DNA of 64,000 nucleotides from Sinonovacula constricta (Eukaryota; Mollusca; Bivalvia; Cardiida; Solecurtidae), in NCBI GenBank assembly GCA_007844125.1, contig CM017557.1, positions 60,145,050 to 60,209,049 on the forward strand, written 5' to 3'. This document shows, piece by piece, positions 49,480 through 62,075 of this stretch. A program made the translations under genes and the position numbers. The notes beneath the pieces are model-generated. The model ran no database searches. It was not told where the DNA came from and was given only the letters and a program-made list of their open reading frames with translations. Numbering within the stretch: position 1 is the first letter of the stretch; each line of letters starts with the position of its first letter.

Positions 49480-50500
49480 TCATATGAAAGTATAGAATCA
49501 TTTTTAAACAAATTGTAAAAAAAACACTCACAGCTTGAAGTAATTTGTAAATGTACAACGGCCAACGTGAGACCATAATAAGGATTAATATGAATATCCG
49601 TTTGCATGTAAAAGTATAAACATTGTTTCTCCATCAAATAAACATATTGTTTATATCATTGTCTTTGGATTAACATAATTTTAAATTACTCAAATAATCA
49701 TATTGTTTATATCATTCTTTGGATTAACATAATTTTAAATAACTCGTATCTTCTGAAAAATAGGATATTGGACACTCTTTACGTCGTAAAATATTAGCGA
49801 CCATATTTAGACAGTTTAAGATATTTTGCATGGTGATATTTTTCATCTTACCTTTCTTTGTACCTAAGATGATTACAAGAATCTCCCTTGACCAAAAAAT
49901 AATAACTTTACTCTAACTTTACATCATGCTGTCATCTTAGGAAGTAATTTATCCAATATATCAGATTTAAAAAACGTCATTAATTAAAAAGGAAAATCAT
50001 ATACAACTAATCTTTCTTTTCAAATGAAAGAACACATATAAACGTATGAAAATAAAAACGTGGTGCTGCTGTCTCCTTGTTCTCAACATATAGCTTATCT
50101 TTAACATTTGCTCATATACGTACAATATGTTTTCTAAAGTATGCTGCAATACCTTAATCTGTTTTCATTGCATTGAAATGTATTCGAATTATTGCCATTT
50201 CCGTTTATTGCTTGGCCTGGAGAATTAATTGTCAGACTTTAACTTAGCATGTGCTGCGTGTGGCATAACAATTTTATCTGTACAACTCGCATAAGATATA
50301 TCATGTTATAGCCATACTACGATACTGTTGCGTTTCTGAATGAACACAATAAACACACTGTCGACATTCGTGTTGCACGAAACAAAAAACGGTGATTGCA
50401 TTTCTTGCATTTTATTTCGAAGAAATGTGATAAGTTTAAATTCAAAGACATGTAAATGTGTATGAATAGTTTGCATTCTCCTGTCACATGTATTCTCCAT
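49480..50500. other. Gene-free stretch with a 56 bp tandem duplication
   Basis: 'atattgtttatatcatt' followed by 'ctttggattaacataatttt' occurs twice, at about 49646-49690 and 49700-49740. No gene is seen. Confidence 0.5.
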
Positions 50501-50546
50501 AAGTCGTATTTATAAGGAATTTAGTTATTTTTTATGATTTAAAGAC

Positions 50547-50658
50547 ACTTTCTTAAATGTTCAAATATTTTCTTAGATAAATGTAATTTACTGAAATTTC
50601 ATTCATCAAATTAATAAATCTAAGAAATTTCTTAGGATTTTTCCAAATTTACGAAAAA
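50547..50658. repeat. Small MITE-like element, copy 1
   Basis: About 110 bp with imperfect inverted ends ('tttcttaaatgttcaaat' against the complement of 'tttttccaaatttacgaaa') and an internal palindrome CTAAGAAATTTCTTAG. A close copy is at 51973-52083. Confidence 0.65.
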
Positions 50659-50699
50659 AAGCGCTCTTATGTAATTCTCCTGAATAAGAATATATAAGA

Positions 50700-51270
50700 A
50701 AAAGTCCAATGGGCAACAAATGCAAAAAAAAATTGAACAGACACAGGACCAAAGGTATTCACATGCACGCAAAATGTAAAAGTGAGAACAAATCTGTGAT
50801 GAGTCATTTAGCAACAAGAGCAAACCCGACAGCTACAGCCTTGGAACGGTCAGTCGGCAACATGGACCGCCTGGAATGCTTAAACCATGTTTTTCAGAGC
50901 TTTAAGCTCGTACTTTCTGATGGGTTTCTCAAATGCAAGCAATGAAAAAATGATCTTTTTGAGTACAAAAATGTCCAAACGCTGATGTTTTCTTTAAAAA
51001 GTTAAGTCGGAAGTAGTGACGTCATTGACAAATAATGTCCACAGTGTTTAGAAAAGAAAGGGGTATTATTTCAATTAGAAATACTGAACAAAAATGGTTG
51101 ATTATAAGTGAAATCAACTTTTTGAATCAATAAACAACATGACCTGAGAAGAATAAATGGTTGTAGCATCCTGTTCATGTGAAGATGGAATTGAGGAACC
51201 AAAGTCCAATGTCCATCAAAGGAAATGCACGTAACAATCCTTATAGGATGAATTATTTGACAACATATAT
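50700..51270 (-). repeat. R1a long copy
   Basis: Minus-strand R1a with 'aaatctgtgatgagtcattt', core 'ttggaacggtcagtcggcaa', 'gcttaaacc', 'tttctcaaatgcaagcaatg', 'gtagtgacgtcattgac', 'gaccagagaag'-type sequence, and the end 'cgtaacaatccttatagga'. It is collinear with the next copy. Confidence 0.88.
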
Positions 51271-51289
51271 TACATGCACGGGCAGTTTT

Positions 51290-51915
51290 TTTACGACCGC
51301 CACACTGCACAAGTAACATTGTTGTGATCATTAATAAGAATATATGACAAAGTCTTATGAGCATTGCAACATATATCAAATTCTGAAAAGGCACATGACA
51401 AAGGTATTTCACGTGCAAGCCAAGTGAAAAGTAAAAACAATTTTTTATGAGTCATTTAACTAAAAGAGCAAACCCGACAGTTACCGCCTTGGACGTTGAG
51501 TCGGCAATATGGGCCGACTGGGGTGCTTAAACCGGTTTTACAGAGCTCTAACCTCGCACTTTATGGTGGGTTTCTCAAATGCTTGCAATGAAAAGAAAAC
51601 CGATCCATTTGAATAAAAGTCCAAGCGCTGACGTTTTGTTTGACAAGTCATGACGAAAGTAGTGATGTCATTGAAAAATAATATCCACATAGTGTTTACA
51701 AGAGAGATTGGTATTATTTCGATTAGAAGACATACAAAAAACGTTAATAGTATTTAAAATTATCTTTTTGAATCAAGAAAAAATTGACCAGAGAAGAGAA
51801 AATGGTTGTGGCATCCTGTTCATGCAGAGATGGAATTGATGAAGTAAAGTCCAAAGTCAATCAAAGGAAATACACGTTACAATCCTTATAGGATTAATTA
51901 AATGACAACATAGAT
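51290..51915 (-). repeat. R1a long copy, tandem neighbour
   Basis: It contains the full R1a series: 'ttaataagaatatatgacaa', 'gagcattgcaacatatatca', 'cccgacagttaccgccttgg', 'gccgactggggtgcttaaac', 'ttctcaaatgcttgcaatga', then 'cacgttacaatccttatagg'. Together with the preceding copy it forms a head-to-tail pair about 0.65 kb apart. Confidence 0.9.
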
Positions 51916-51972
51916 TACAGAAGTCGTATTTATAAAGAATCTCGGTTATTTTTTCTGATCTAAACTAAGACA

Positions 51973-52083
51973 TTTTCTTAAATGTTGAAATATTTTCTTA
52001 GACAAATGAAATTTAGTGAAATTTCATTCATAAAACTTATCAATCTAAGAAATTTCTTAGGATTTTTCCACATTTAAGAACAT
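51973..52083. repeat. Small MITE-like element, copy 2
   Basis: A close relative of 50547-50658. It has the end 'ttttcttaaatgttgaaa', the internal palindrome CTAAGAAATTTCTTAG, and the other end 'tttttccacatttaagaaca'. The inverted ends are clearer here. The two copies and ~45 bp of shared upstream sequence ('agtcgtatttataa.gaat') lie about 1424 bp apart. Confidence 0.7.
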
Positions 52084-52089
52084 TTCTTA

Positions 52090-52665
52090 CGTTGAAAAAG
52101 AAAGAGTAACAAAGATTAAAATGAATACAACCTCTGGTTTTAATGAACTATCGCTTGCCTAAGTTTATTCTTTTACTCCTAAACCTGTTTGACAATGGCA
52201 ATATCAGTAGACATTTCAACGTAATCTGAAATATATTTACAGATTCGCTGTCAACCTGCTTGTCAACAACGCATGTTAATTTTTGCTTACCTCAAACAAA
52301 TCTACCTACGCATCATAGTAGTGACTTGCTGGCAAATAGTGTAGATCCTAATCATACAGCTCCCTGAAACATATATGGCACATGTACAAATATTCTTTAA
52401 TGTATCAATATTGTTATTATATTTAATGAATATAAAAATAATGGAATACACACATACAACAACAATAACAACAACAACAAACCAATCAATAACAAAGACA
52501 GAGACAAAATATTGAGAGGAAACGAAACAAAGATGTTTTCGAAGTTATCGCATAAAAAAGTCTGTCAGTATACTCGCATGATCAAAACCGTATTTTGTTC
52601 ATTATGTTTCATCATAATACCAATAATACAAGAATCATAGACACTTACGAGGCATCTTTATTTTC
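52090..52665. other. Gene-free AT-rich stretch
   Basis: No gene is seen. A short AAC-rich low-complexity tract lies at 52455-52480. Confidence 0.45.
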
Positions 52666-52669
52666 AGTG

Positions 52670-53010
52670 ATATTATTTGTTTAAATAGGTAAATAAGAAA
52701 AGATCCTTTCAAAATTTCCACAAAAAATTGAATGTAAACTACCTCTAAAGAAAGGCAAACAGGGTACACGTAAATGTGACAAAACCACAGAGCAAAGACG
52801 AGACATAACACACAAAAAGAAAAACCAGCAGTTACCGCATTGGAACGGTCAGTCGGCAAAAGGACCGACCGGGGTGCTAAAACCTGGTTTGTGGAGCGCT
52901 TCAATCTCGCACTTCCTGAAGGCTTTTCTATCAAACTAACAGTGTAAATAAATAATATATCGTCAAAGTGAGACAACTAACAGTAAGCACCTGCATCGGG
53001 AGTTAAAACA
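52670..53010 (-). repeat. R1 dispersed repeat, R1b subfamily
   Basis: Collinear with 36290-36610: 'gatcctttcaaaatttccac', 'gagacataacacacaaaa', 'ttggaacggtcagtcggcaa', 'ggttt.gtggagcgct', 'cgcacttcctgaaggctttt', 'gtcaaagtgagacaac', 'cagtaagcacctgc'. The palindrome is changed by one base (GAGCGCTTC). Confidence 0.9.
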
Positions 53011-53019
53011 GTCGATGTA

Positions 53020-53780
53020 CATGTACATTATATCTAGTTGACAGTTCAAGAATACGATATTGCGTGACTGTAGTGAAACCAGAGCTTACGACGTTACATT
53101 ACGCGTACTTGGTAACAAACAACATTGTGCGTTTCAGTTTTAAACAGAATAAAACATTTTAATCATTTTGTGTCTATATACTTGAAACAATAAAATAAAG
53201 TGTATAGTACACATGTGCTAACATAAAACAATCATTAAAAACCCAAAACATATGTTATCTTTGTGCCTTCACAAATACATGTAATGCTAAAATGATATGG
53301 CAAATGTAAAATACAGGGCAGCCACAAATCATGTTTGATGCGTTTGGCTGTTATATGCCAAAAGATAATGTTATTTTATTAAAGTTATTTTTGCCAGGCA
53401 TCATCTGTTTATTTTACTGATTTTTGTAAAATGTGGTAGTTACATAGTTTATTTTATCGGCATCATATGATGTGAGTTTCTCACATTGGCATTATCTAAA
53501 TTTGCCTTTTGTGCATGTGTATTAAAGAATATGTTATGTTCCCATAATTTCGTGTCTCATATTGATATAATCTTTGAGCATGCTTTTTCGAGAGAACATA
53601 ATCTATTTAGAATTATTTCAGACCATGGCAAACAGAAAAGACGTAACATGTGGAGAGCAGTTATCCTTTTCTGTTGTTTTTCGTATCGGGATCTGTGATT
53701 TTAGCAGCGAAGTTCCAACATACAGTGATTCATCTGCAGTTTTTGAAATTTGCATTAACTGTTATTACCGAGCATTCCAG
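53020..53780. other. Gene-free stretch
   Basis: Overlapping short frames at 53486-53810 have no recognisable protein features. No repeat match was seen inside the window. Confidence 0.4.
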
Positions 53781-53784
53781 AAAA

Positions 53785-53960
53785 AAATTAGTAAGATACC
53801 GGACTTCTGATCGGTGTGCCACGGATTCAACCCCAGAAACCGACTACGAGTTATGGGTCCTTGAGCAAGAGTATTTACTGTACACTGCTTTATGTACTTT
53901 GTACTGGTTTTACATAGGAAGGTGGCAGTCGAGAGGGATTAATATGAGTTGAAATAACGT
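53785..53960 (+). mobile_element. SINE-F fragment (tRNA-derived)
   Basis: The head remnant 'ataccggacttctgatcggt' and a B box ACGGATTCAACCCC are followed by a body 'ccttgagcaagagtatttac' and 'ggaaggtggcagtcga'. The A box is not clear. The body differs from the other SINEs in the window. Confidence 0.55.
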
Positions 53961-53964
53961 GTTG

Positions 53965-55915
53965 TCTTAATCCACCATTAAAAAATCAGTTTAGAATAAA
54001 CGAAATTAAAGACAAGTTTCATTCTCATTGATACGGGAAATATTGAGATAGAAACTTGACACATTCTTTAATATGGGCGGCGTGGAAAAGATCTCCCTGT
54101 TTATAGAAAAGTCATAGGTGTCACTTTTTTACATTTTCTTGCAGTATCACCTACTCATTGTTTCGAACAAGAACAACCTATCCAATGTTTTTAAGTGTAT
54201 AGAATATAAATGGCAGTTAACACCTTAAAAAGCAATTGGAATTTAAAGACCAGTTTAAAATTGTTTCTTAGATATATTTGATTAAAAAAGATGTATACAG
54301 AAAATAATTTGTTCTGTTGAGCTAGTTTTGAGTTAAGAGACACGTATCGATTATATAATTCTACTTGTTTATTAGCAATCATGACAGACTTTTTCATAGA
54401 CATTTACATAAGCAACAACATTTGCTGTATCACAACAATAAGTTTGTTTTCTTCCTTGTAAATTGTTAAGATTATTGATAAACCACTCTTGTATTTGTTG
54501 TATAATTATATACATATATTTACAAAGATTGAGAAAATCGGTTTATTGTTTGAATATATATACATATAAACGGAATATGCGTATAACCGTTATATTCGAT
54601 TAGATTTCGTTTAATTGAATAACAAACACCAAACCTTTTTTACTTAATCTTTTTATAAAAAGTAATGGTTATATGCATATTGTGTCAGCCCAATTTCGGT
54701 GACATAATCCAACGCTCCTCACCTATCTGCTGATGCTAATTAGTTAATATCTTGGGCAATTTTCACACATTTTCTATGGGATTAGCAAACACGGTCGCTA
54801 ATCTGTGTCAACTGTATTATCTGCAGTCTATTCGGCTTAAACTGTTACGCTCTACTGCCAATGGCACGCGTTCCATTGCATCTTCCAGACGAATTTCTCA
54901 GATTTTTGCGAAGGTTAAAAAGAATAAACAGTGAATGATGTCCGATAACTTATGTAGTTTTAAAAGCTTTTAATATATATATATATATATATATATACAC
55001 ATGAAGAGCAATCTGTTCTGTTCTGTTATGAAGTCAGTCTCATCACTCTGTGGAACCATTAAGAGTTATCATGACTTTTGCTTAGCTTATATGACATTAA
55101 GTGCCTGTTGGTGAATGTGTGTAATTATGCACAATCTAAAAATGGAGCATATTACATGTACTTTTAAATTAGTTCCACTTTTTCGTCTACCTTTTATTAC
55201 TTTTAAAGCGTATTTTATTTTTGTTGCCTAAATTTAAATTTTAAGTGAATTCTCTGCAGGGTGTTAATGTCGTAGTTTGTTTGTTTTTTAATTTAGACTT
55301 AAAATGTAACATAATTAATAATAGGAAAATCCCCCTTTTAAGAAAAGCACATTGATGATTCAACAAAACCGATTTATCAATATTATTTCTAGATTTAGAT
55401 CTAGCTGGAAAGCTTGAGTGCTTTTATGAACAAACCAAATACATTTCCACAGACAATTGGCAAAAGGTTATACTTTGTTGTTTACCATACAGGTTATAAT
55501 TGCACAATTAAGTGCCACTTTTGTTTTCGTTTGATCATTGAAGCTTTTAGACAAAACCTCATAATATTGGTCAGACATTTCATTAAAGGCGAATGTCATA
55601 GGGAGAAAGGAGATATAACAAATGTAATGCAGGACTTTTATCTATAATTGACTACACGAGCTTGTGGCATCCTATGACCCTGTAACAACCTTTGTTGTCG
55701 CGTGAGCTTCAATAATATAATTTGTTCATATTGATTTTGTATTTTCGCTTCTTTGTTGATCGTGTTTATTTCTAATATACGTTCTCTGCTCACATGAGTG
55801 AGAATTGTAGACATCGTTGTTGATAATATATGTGTGTGCGTGCGTGTGTTTGAACGTTGTACGTTGTACGTGTGTAAACCTGTGTGTTCGGTTGTGTATG
55901 TGCGTGCATGCCAGC
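53965..55915. other. Gene-free stretch with a short (TA)n run
   Basis: (TA)n occupies about 54970-54997. The 60-codon frame at 54752-54934 starts at a non-ATG codon and has no family match. Near 55830-55910 there is an imperfect GT/GC-rich tract leading into the palindrome. Confidence 0.4.
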
Positions 55916-55918
55916 ACA

Positions 55919-56108
<190 letters not shown>

Positions 56109-56525
56109 CCTCTTGTATACGTTGAGTCAATGTTTATTAACCGAAGTTGCGTTATATAAGTCAACTTTATCTTCAACGCCGGAATCTCTATAAACATTGT
56201 CAAAGAGAGATAAATTGAGTTTCGCATGAAATGAATAAACAGCAGTGTTCTGTCCGCAATTACTAGCACGAATATTTTAGCTATCATCTATTTACATCAA
56301 GTATATAATTTAATTGAATGTCGTTTTGTGAGTTATGTTAGCGTTTTTATTGCAACCAAATATACTATTATCTTTTTACGATAGTCTAGTCTTTGTTATA
56401 TATTTAGCGCCATCGTATTCCTGGATGAGTAGACACACGTTGAAATCGAAGTTCGTAGTTTAAGTAAGCAAAAAAGAAAAAAATAATAATATTATTCATA
56501 AATTGATTAATATTTTAAGTAAGCA

Positions 56526-56602
<77 letters not shown>

Positions 56603-56640
56603 TAATAATAATAATAATAATAATATTAATAATAATAATA
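56526..56640 (+). repeat. (AAT)n microsatellite
   Basis: About 115 bp of AATAAT trinucleotide with rare interruptions (gat, tta). Confidence 0.97.
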
Positions 56641-56649
56641 AAAGTAATA

Positions 56650-57450
56650 AAGTAGTTAATTGATAAATATTCTCTAAAACAGAGAAATCAACAGCGTGAA
56701 CCATTTTGCCGCTCACTTTTCCATTATATCATTACGTATAGGATAGAGACTATTTAGACGTTTCTGTAGATAAAAAAGATCATTGTCCTCTGGATCCATG
56801 TAATAAATTATGTAGCTACTTAGTTTCTTTCTAAAAATCACATGTTGTTTAGTTAAGACATTTTTGTGTAGAATACTGTTTGTTGTCTGAGCAGACGAGC
56901 AAACTTGACAGGGTGGTCATTTTTCTTTAAGCAATAAGCATACTCTTAGGTATGTTAGACTCTCTTTGCTATAGGAGATATGTAGTTTTCGGAACCAGAA
57001 AATTATCATGATCTTCATGATTTAAAAAAGTTGTATTCTTTATAAAAATCTATTTTATTCATTGCTTAAGAATATTTCCCACAGTGCACTTTGTTGTTGT
57101 TTTTCACACCTTTTTTTTTTCTTGTGCATTCTCTTCTGCACAGTGTTTTCTGGTGCACTGGGATAAGTATAAATAGTTTGGTTTAACCTCAGTCGGGGAC
57201 TCCGACACGTTAAAGACGTTAGCTTAATTTTAATCTTATTATATTTTGTTTTGTTACAATTTATTCTAATTCAATTTAAAACATAAACGACGAGAAAACT
57301 AAGCTCATAAATGCTTTAAAAGCGCAAAATACATAGCTTACTTATCATTTAATATATGTTTGCTGTTATTAGAGTGAATGTTAAGCAAAGAATATTTAAA
57401 GCCTTGCACTTGTTAATGTAAAGCGAATATACGATGCATATCCGATATTG
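56650..57450. other. Gene-free AT-rich stretch
   Basis: No gene, RNA or recognised repeat. Confidence 0.45.
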
Positions 57451-57454
57451 GTTA

Positions 57455-57720
57455 TTAGCAGAGGAGCGGACTAGTCCAGTGGTAGAACGCACAACTCCGG
57501 ATCAAGGGCTCCGTGGTTCGAACCCGATCAGGTTGCCGCTAATTTCTTTGAGCAAAAAAAATACCTCAAATTGTTCCACTCCACCCAGGCGTATAAAGGG
57601 ATACCTGCAAAGGATATTCGGGCAAATAATTTCACTTCCCAGCGACATGTGTCTGCTGTTTTACTACGGGATTGAGGAATTTACCCAATGACCAGGGGAG
57701 TAAACTGTAAAGTAGGCTGA
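57455..57720 (+). mobile_element. SINE-D copy (tRNA-derived, well preserved head)
   Basis: The head 'gactagtccagtggtagaac' (A box) and 'gtggttcgaacccgatcagg' (B box) are tRNA-like. The body includes 'cttcccagcgacatgtgtct', 'ggattgaggaatttaccc', and ends 'gggagtaaactgtaaagtag'. The 3' side does not pair with the 5' end, so it is not a tRNA gene. A 85-codon open frame across it is incidental. Confidence 0.75.
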
Positions 57721-57724
57721 CATA

Positions 57725-58400
57725 GCAGTAGCTTGAAAGTAGACCATATTTCGGTATTACCTATAACCTAGTTGCGTTCATAAATGGTGGCCACATGATT
57801 TTAAACGTTAACTTAGACATTGCGCAGCGCTTATATATTCGTAGTCTTAGTAAAGAAGTATCCTGATATTTATTGAATTCGTATTATTGAACTAGTTTGC
57901 TAAGTTGTTTGTTGATTAAAAAAATAATTATTTAGCAACATTTATATATGATATTTTTAATATCAGTTTAAAACTAAGCTTAAGCCGAAACCTTAAAACA
58001 TTACCGTTAACGAAATAGACATTTAAAAATCATTTACAAAATATATCGGTTTATTTTATTCTTATTAACATGAAAGAAATAAACCTTTTATGTTTTAATA
58101 TCAAGGATTTCTTACTCTACCTTAATAATGAAAATAAATTAAATATTAGTTTTAATTCATATTGTTATTACTATTTATTACGTTTTAATGATTTTTATAT
58201 TCTGTCCTGGTTTATATGTTATATTAAAAATTCCATTGAGAGTCGAAATAGTTTCAGAACGCAGGTGAAGACCTAATATGTACTTTGTTTAAGCTAGTCA
58301 AATTGCTTAGATACGTTTAATGGATATAGTATCTAGGCGTTTTACTAATAAATCTTAGTGCTTTGAGTATTCCTGTATACTTTTAGTTCCCTTTTACTTT
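57725..58400. other. Gene-free AT-rich stretch
   Basis: No gene or repeat is recognised. Confidence 0.45.
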
Positions 58401-58406
58401 CAAATA

Positions 58407-58701
58407 CGTCATGTGTTTGTTTGTTTATTGGGTTTATCGCCCCACCAACAGTATTTCAGTTATCTGGAGACGGTGTCCACTTGAAGCAGATATAGTGCTG
58501 CCTTCACTGTGTATAGCATGCCTTGAACACCTGGCATGATACCACACCCAGTCACATTATCCTGACACCGAGCTAACCAGTCGTGGAACTACCCTTATAT
58601 TTGCTTGAGCGTTAGCAAGGGAGCTTTACCACTATCAATTTTAACGTCTTTGGTATGTCGCGGCCCGGGATCGAACCCGGGCCTCCCGTACCCGTCATGT
58701 G
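58407..58701 (-). mobile_element. SINE-A copy, antisense, 5' truncated, with 9 bp target-site duplication
   Basis: SINE-A body and tail (58416-58692), with the B box retained ('gggatcgaacccgggcc' on the + strand) but the A box lost at 'cctcccgtac'. CGTCATGTG flanks it at 58407-58415 and 58693-58701. The duplication at the truncated head indicates truncation during reverse transcription. Confidence 0.92.
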
Positions 58702-58814
58702 CCTATAAGCGATTGACAATTTTGATAACCATTGTAGACATAACCGAGGAAAGTGTTAACAGTGTCATATTATAACTGAGATAAATGTATGGAGTCGGAT
58801 ATGCTACAAAAAGT

Positions 58815-58915
58815 ATTCTTCAGGGTAGAACCACCGGCGCTCTGCATGTCAACGCGGACCACGACCGGGACTCGAACCAACGCGGTTAGTGGCTGATGGA
58901 TTACAATTCGTCGAA
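58815..58915 (-). mobile_element. SINE-B fragment, antisense
   Basis: On the minus strand a B box GGTTCGAGTCCCGGTCGTGG is followed by a body ending 'gcgccggtggttctaccct'. It shares that ending and the B box with the copy at 8136-8300. Confidence 0.65.
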
Positions 58916-58919
58916 TCGT

Positions 58920-60480
58920 AACAGCTATAAGAATATAGAATTTAAAAGGGTCTTGATAAGTTGTTTATTTTCTTTGTAAATATAAAGTAGTATTTCAATT
59001 GCCTTCAAGTAAATGTGTTTATTAAACTTATTTATTTATTGAAAGTGTCTTTTGACGTCACTGTTTAAGCATAAGAAGGTAACAAAAGAATGCAAACAGA
59101 AGGTTTACAAAATATGGTTAACAAGATAAACATCCTTATGTACAATGGCTCCATTTTTAATGTATTTATAAACGTAATATATAGCACAATACGGAGTTGT
59201 AGGTTAAGCTCCTCCATACGGTTCCTATGCGTTTCTTGTATTGAAATGTTATTTTATTGTTGTTTTTAATTTACTTAAAATACAGTAGAGGAGATAAGCA
59301 TATGCAGACTTATTAAAGAAGTGTGCGACACAACACTACACAGGTAAAATGCATGATAACAATCGAACATTTTGTTTTTTTTGTATTTAGTTTGGATGAG
59401 AGGGGGCGGGGTAACAGAACAGACATTTCGAATTAGGTTTTTTGTTGTTGACAACTGTCTTACAAGTTTTGTTTGTGAAAGGAAGTTTTTATAAGCGTGG
59501 TTATATAACAAATAGACAACTGGTTAGTATAGATTTCAGTTTGGAACAATCAGGGAAGATATTACAAAGATATTTGTTGTTTACATCGTTGCAGTAACAT
59601 GTGTTGTCAACAGAATTGATAAAGTATTATCAAATAATAGAACAAAACAGAAATTGTCCCAGTTTTGAGGATAATTCATTCTTTAAATTTTATTTTCTTC
59701 AAATCTCATAACGATTAAATACGATTTGTTTAAACAAAAATGAGTTGACTTCAAAAGTCGTAGTAATAATGTATAATTATGACTGTAATGTGTTTCTCGA
59801 TTATCGCTGGGAATATGACTGTTTCATAACAAGCACGTCTGTAATGTCATGGTGGTATTTTTCTTACGTCTTTGTTTCATGTAACATATATTTATAAGTG
59901 CTTTTTGTAAACTGCTTTGTAACATATTTTGTATCTTTTAATAATTTTTACTATTTTCCGTATCTATAACTTTTTAATATTTACGACGATTTTCTGTTAG
60001 ATTTAAGACATTCCTTTGGGTTTTATAAGGAAACAGTGTTGTAAATAGGCGTTTTATGTATATTTTCATAATTGTTTTTTTTTTTTTTAAACAGTTATCT
60101 TCCAAAGGAACATAAGATGTATTCATAATTCTTCAGTTTACTTTAAATTCGCTATTAAGTTTCAAATTTCAATAAATTAAATTCCCAAAGGTGTCACCTT
60201 TTGCTTTTGTAGGGAAAATCTCATTAATACATGTATCCGCACCTATTACCATCTCGATAAGTTCCTCGAATCTTATACCTATATTGTAAAGTCAATGGTA
60301 ACTTGTTCTGGGAACCAGGTGGTGACATAAGTGAACTATGTTATAAACTATGTTATATAATTGGATTTAACTTTATTGATCTGGCATTGATAGGTGTCTT
60401 AGGTGTTATATCTGTTTAAGCAGCTCGGAGATCTAAGTGTTCAGAATGTAGCGTGTATTATCAGTTTATTTTTCGGGTTT
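58920..60480. other. Gene-free AT-rich stretch
   Basis: No gene is recognised. Short frames near 59275-59511 have no domain features. Confidence 0.45.
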
Positions 60481-60484
60481 TCGT

Positions 60485-60722
60485 TTCAGCAACAAACTTT
60501 CAATTATCCGAAGACGGTATCCTATCGAATCAAGTATAGTACTGCCTCCGCTAAGTATAGTCCCTTGCATGATACACACAACAGATTTGCCAAATGCGGC
60601 ATCATGCCAAGTGTGCACATGCTGTAAACAGTAAATACATTGTACAGCGCTATATCTGCTTTAAACGTACACCGTATGTAGATAACTAAAAAAGCTGTTG
60701 GCGGGACCATAAACACAGTAAC
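60485..60722. mobile_element. Two SINE-A tail fragments in inverted orientation
   Basis: 60500-60570 is a decayed antisense SINE-A tail ('aattatccgaagacggtatc'; compare 'agttatctggagacggtgtc'). 60600-60722 is a sense tail ('agcgctatatctgctttaaa', then 'gctgttggcgggaccataaa'). They face away from a centre near 60590. Neither retains a tRNA head. Confidence 0.75.
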
Positions 60723-60961
60723 AAATCATCAAACACTGACGTATGCGAAGTTAAGGTGCAGAGACAGCAGCTATTGAGATTGATCGATATTTTTATTTTT
60801 AAAAATTCATCATTTTGAACAGTATGGGTTTAGAACTATTGGGGACTTAAATGGACAGTGCTGAGAACAAATAAATTTAAGTTATTAAATCTAACTGCGT
60901 GGCCGTGATCATCAGTTAATCTTTAAAACTATGCAGAAACTTACATTTTGCTTATTTTGTT

Positions 60962-61107
60962 CCCTCCCCCCCCCCTCTCTCTCTCTCTCTCTCTCCCTCT
61001 CTCTCTCTCTCTCTGTCTCTTTCTCTCTCTCTCTCTTTCTCTCCTTCTCTCTCACTATCTCTCTTTCTCTCTCTTTCTCCCTCTCCCTCTCTCCCCTTTC
61101 TCTCTCT

Positions 61108-61145
<38 letters not shown>

Positions 61146-61155
61146 TTCTCTCCCC
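60962..61155 (+). repeat. Poly-C run and (TC)n microsatellite
   Basis: A poly-C run near 60967 is followed by about 180 bp of imperfect CT/TC repeat. The Ser/Leu and Arg/Glu open frames on the two strands are artefacts. Confidence 0.97.
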
Positions 61156-61159
61156 TTTT

Positions 61160-61820
61160 GCTTTTGCTTTTGGTGCTTTATTGTACTTTTACTGATATAT
61201 ACTGACACATTGTGTACATAAAGCTTTTAAGCTTTTAACATCGTGTAATAGTGTCCATTGTTATTGAGACTGGTTTTACCATGTTATTGGGACAGTCAAA
61301 ATATTTACATTGCTTGACAGTTTTTTTAATCAAATTTCTAGCATGCTCAATATGCAAATATCATTTGTATAGTGTTTACAGAATTCGGTTAGGATAATTA
61401 TTTTTATAGGATCTCTCGTATGCTTTAACTTGACAACTGGCCACATATGTATTTATATTCGTTCACACACCTGATCGAAATGTAACCTAAATGCCATTGC
61501 ATCTTCTTTTATGCAAAAAAGTGTGTGTTTTTTTATAAAATAGGACCTATATTTTTACTGTAATACCACAAACTTTATACCGAAAATATCCTCAGAATAC
61601 ATTTTCTTTATTTATGAAAAATACATGCATATACAACTTTATCGAACACTTTAATTTTTAAAGACACAATACAAAGACAAAAAAAAATGTATTACTATTT
61701 ATTCAACTTGGCATAAGCGCGTCATAAAATGAAAAAAAATGGCTTCACATTTATTTCCGAAATGTGTCGGTCTTGTTTTCGTTACGGAAAAGTCTCATTA
61801 ACACAAATGTCAACTCATAT
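61160..61820. other. Gene-free AT-rich stretch
   Basis: No gene or repeat is recognised. Confidence 0.45.
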
Positions 61821-61826
61821 CACCAT

Positions 61827-62063
61827 GACCGGACCTGGCAGCGCAATCAGCAGAGTGTCGGCTCCAGGTACTGGAGGACCCTGCTTCGATCCCGGGCCGC
61901 GACATACCAAAGTTGTTCAAAATAATAGTGGTATAGCTCCCTTGTTAACGTTCAAGCTAATAAGGGAAGTTCCACGACTGGTTGGCCCGGTGGCAGGATA
62001 ATGTGACTGGGTGTGTTATCATGCCAGGTGTTCACGGCATGCTATACACAATGAAGGCAGCAC
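61827..62063 (+). mobile_element. SINE-A copy truncated at its 3' side by a DNA transposon
   Basis: Intact head (GACCGGACCTGGCAGCGCAA, B box TTCGATCCCGG) and body up to 'gaaggcagcac'. The remaining ~75 bp including the tail are missing, and about 12 bp later the PIF/Harbinger end begins. Confidence 0.85.
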
Positions 62064-62075
62064 ATCGGGCCCGTC

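Noticed and set aside
60912..61221. Arg/Glu- or Ser/Leu-rich proteins
   Set aside because: Artefacts of the (TC)n microsatellite.
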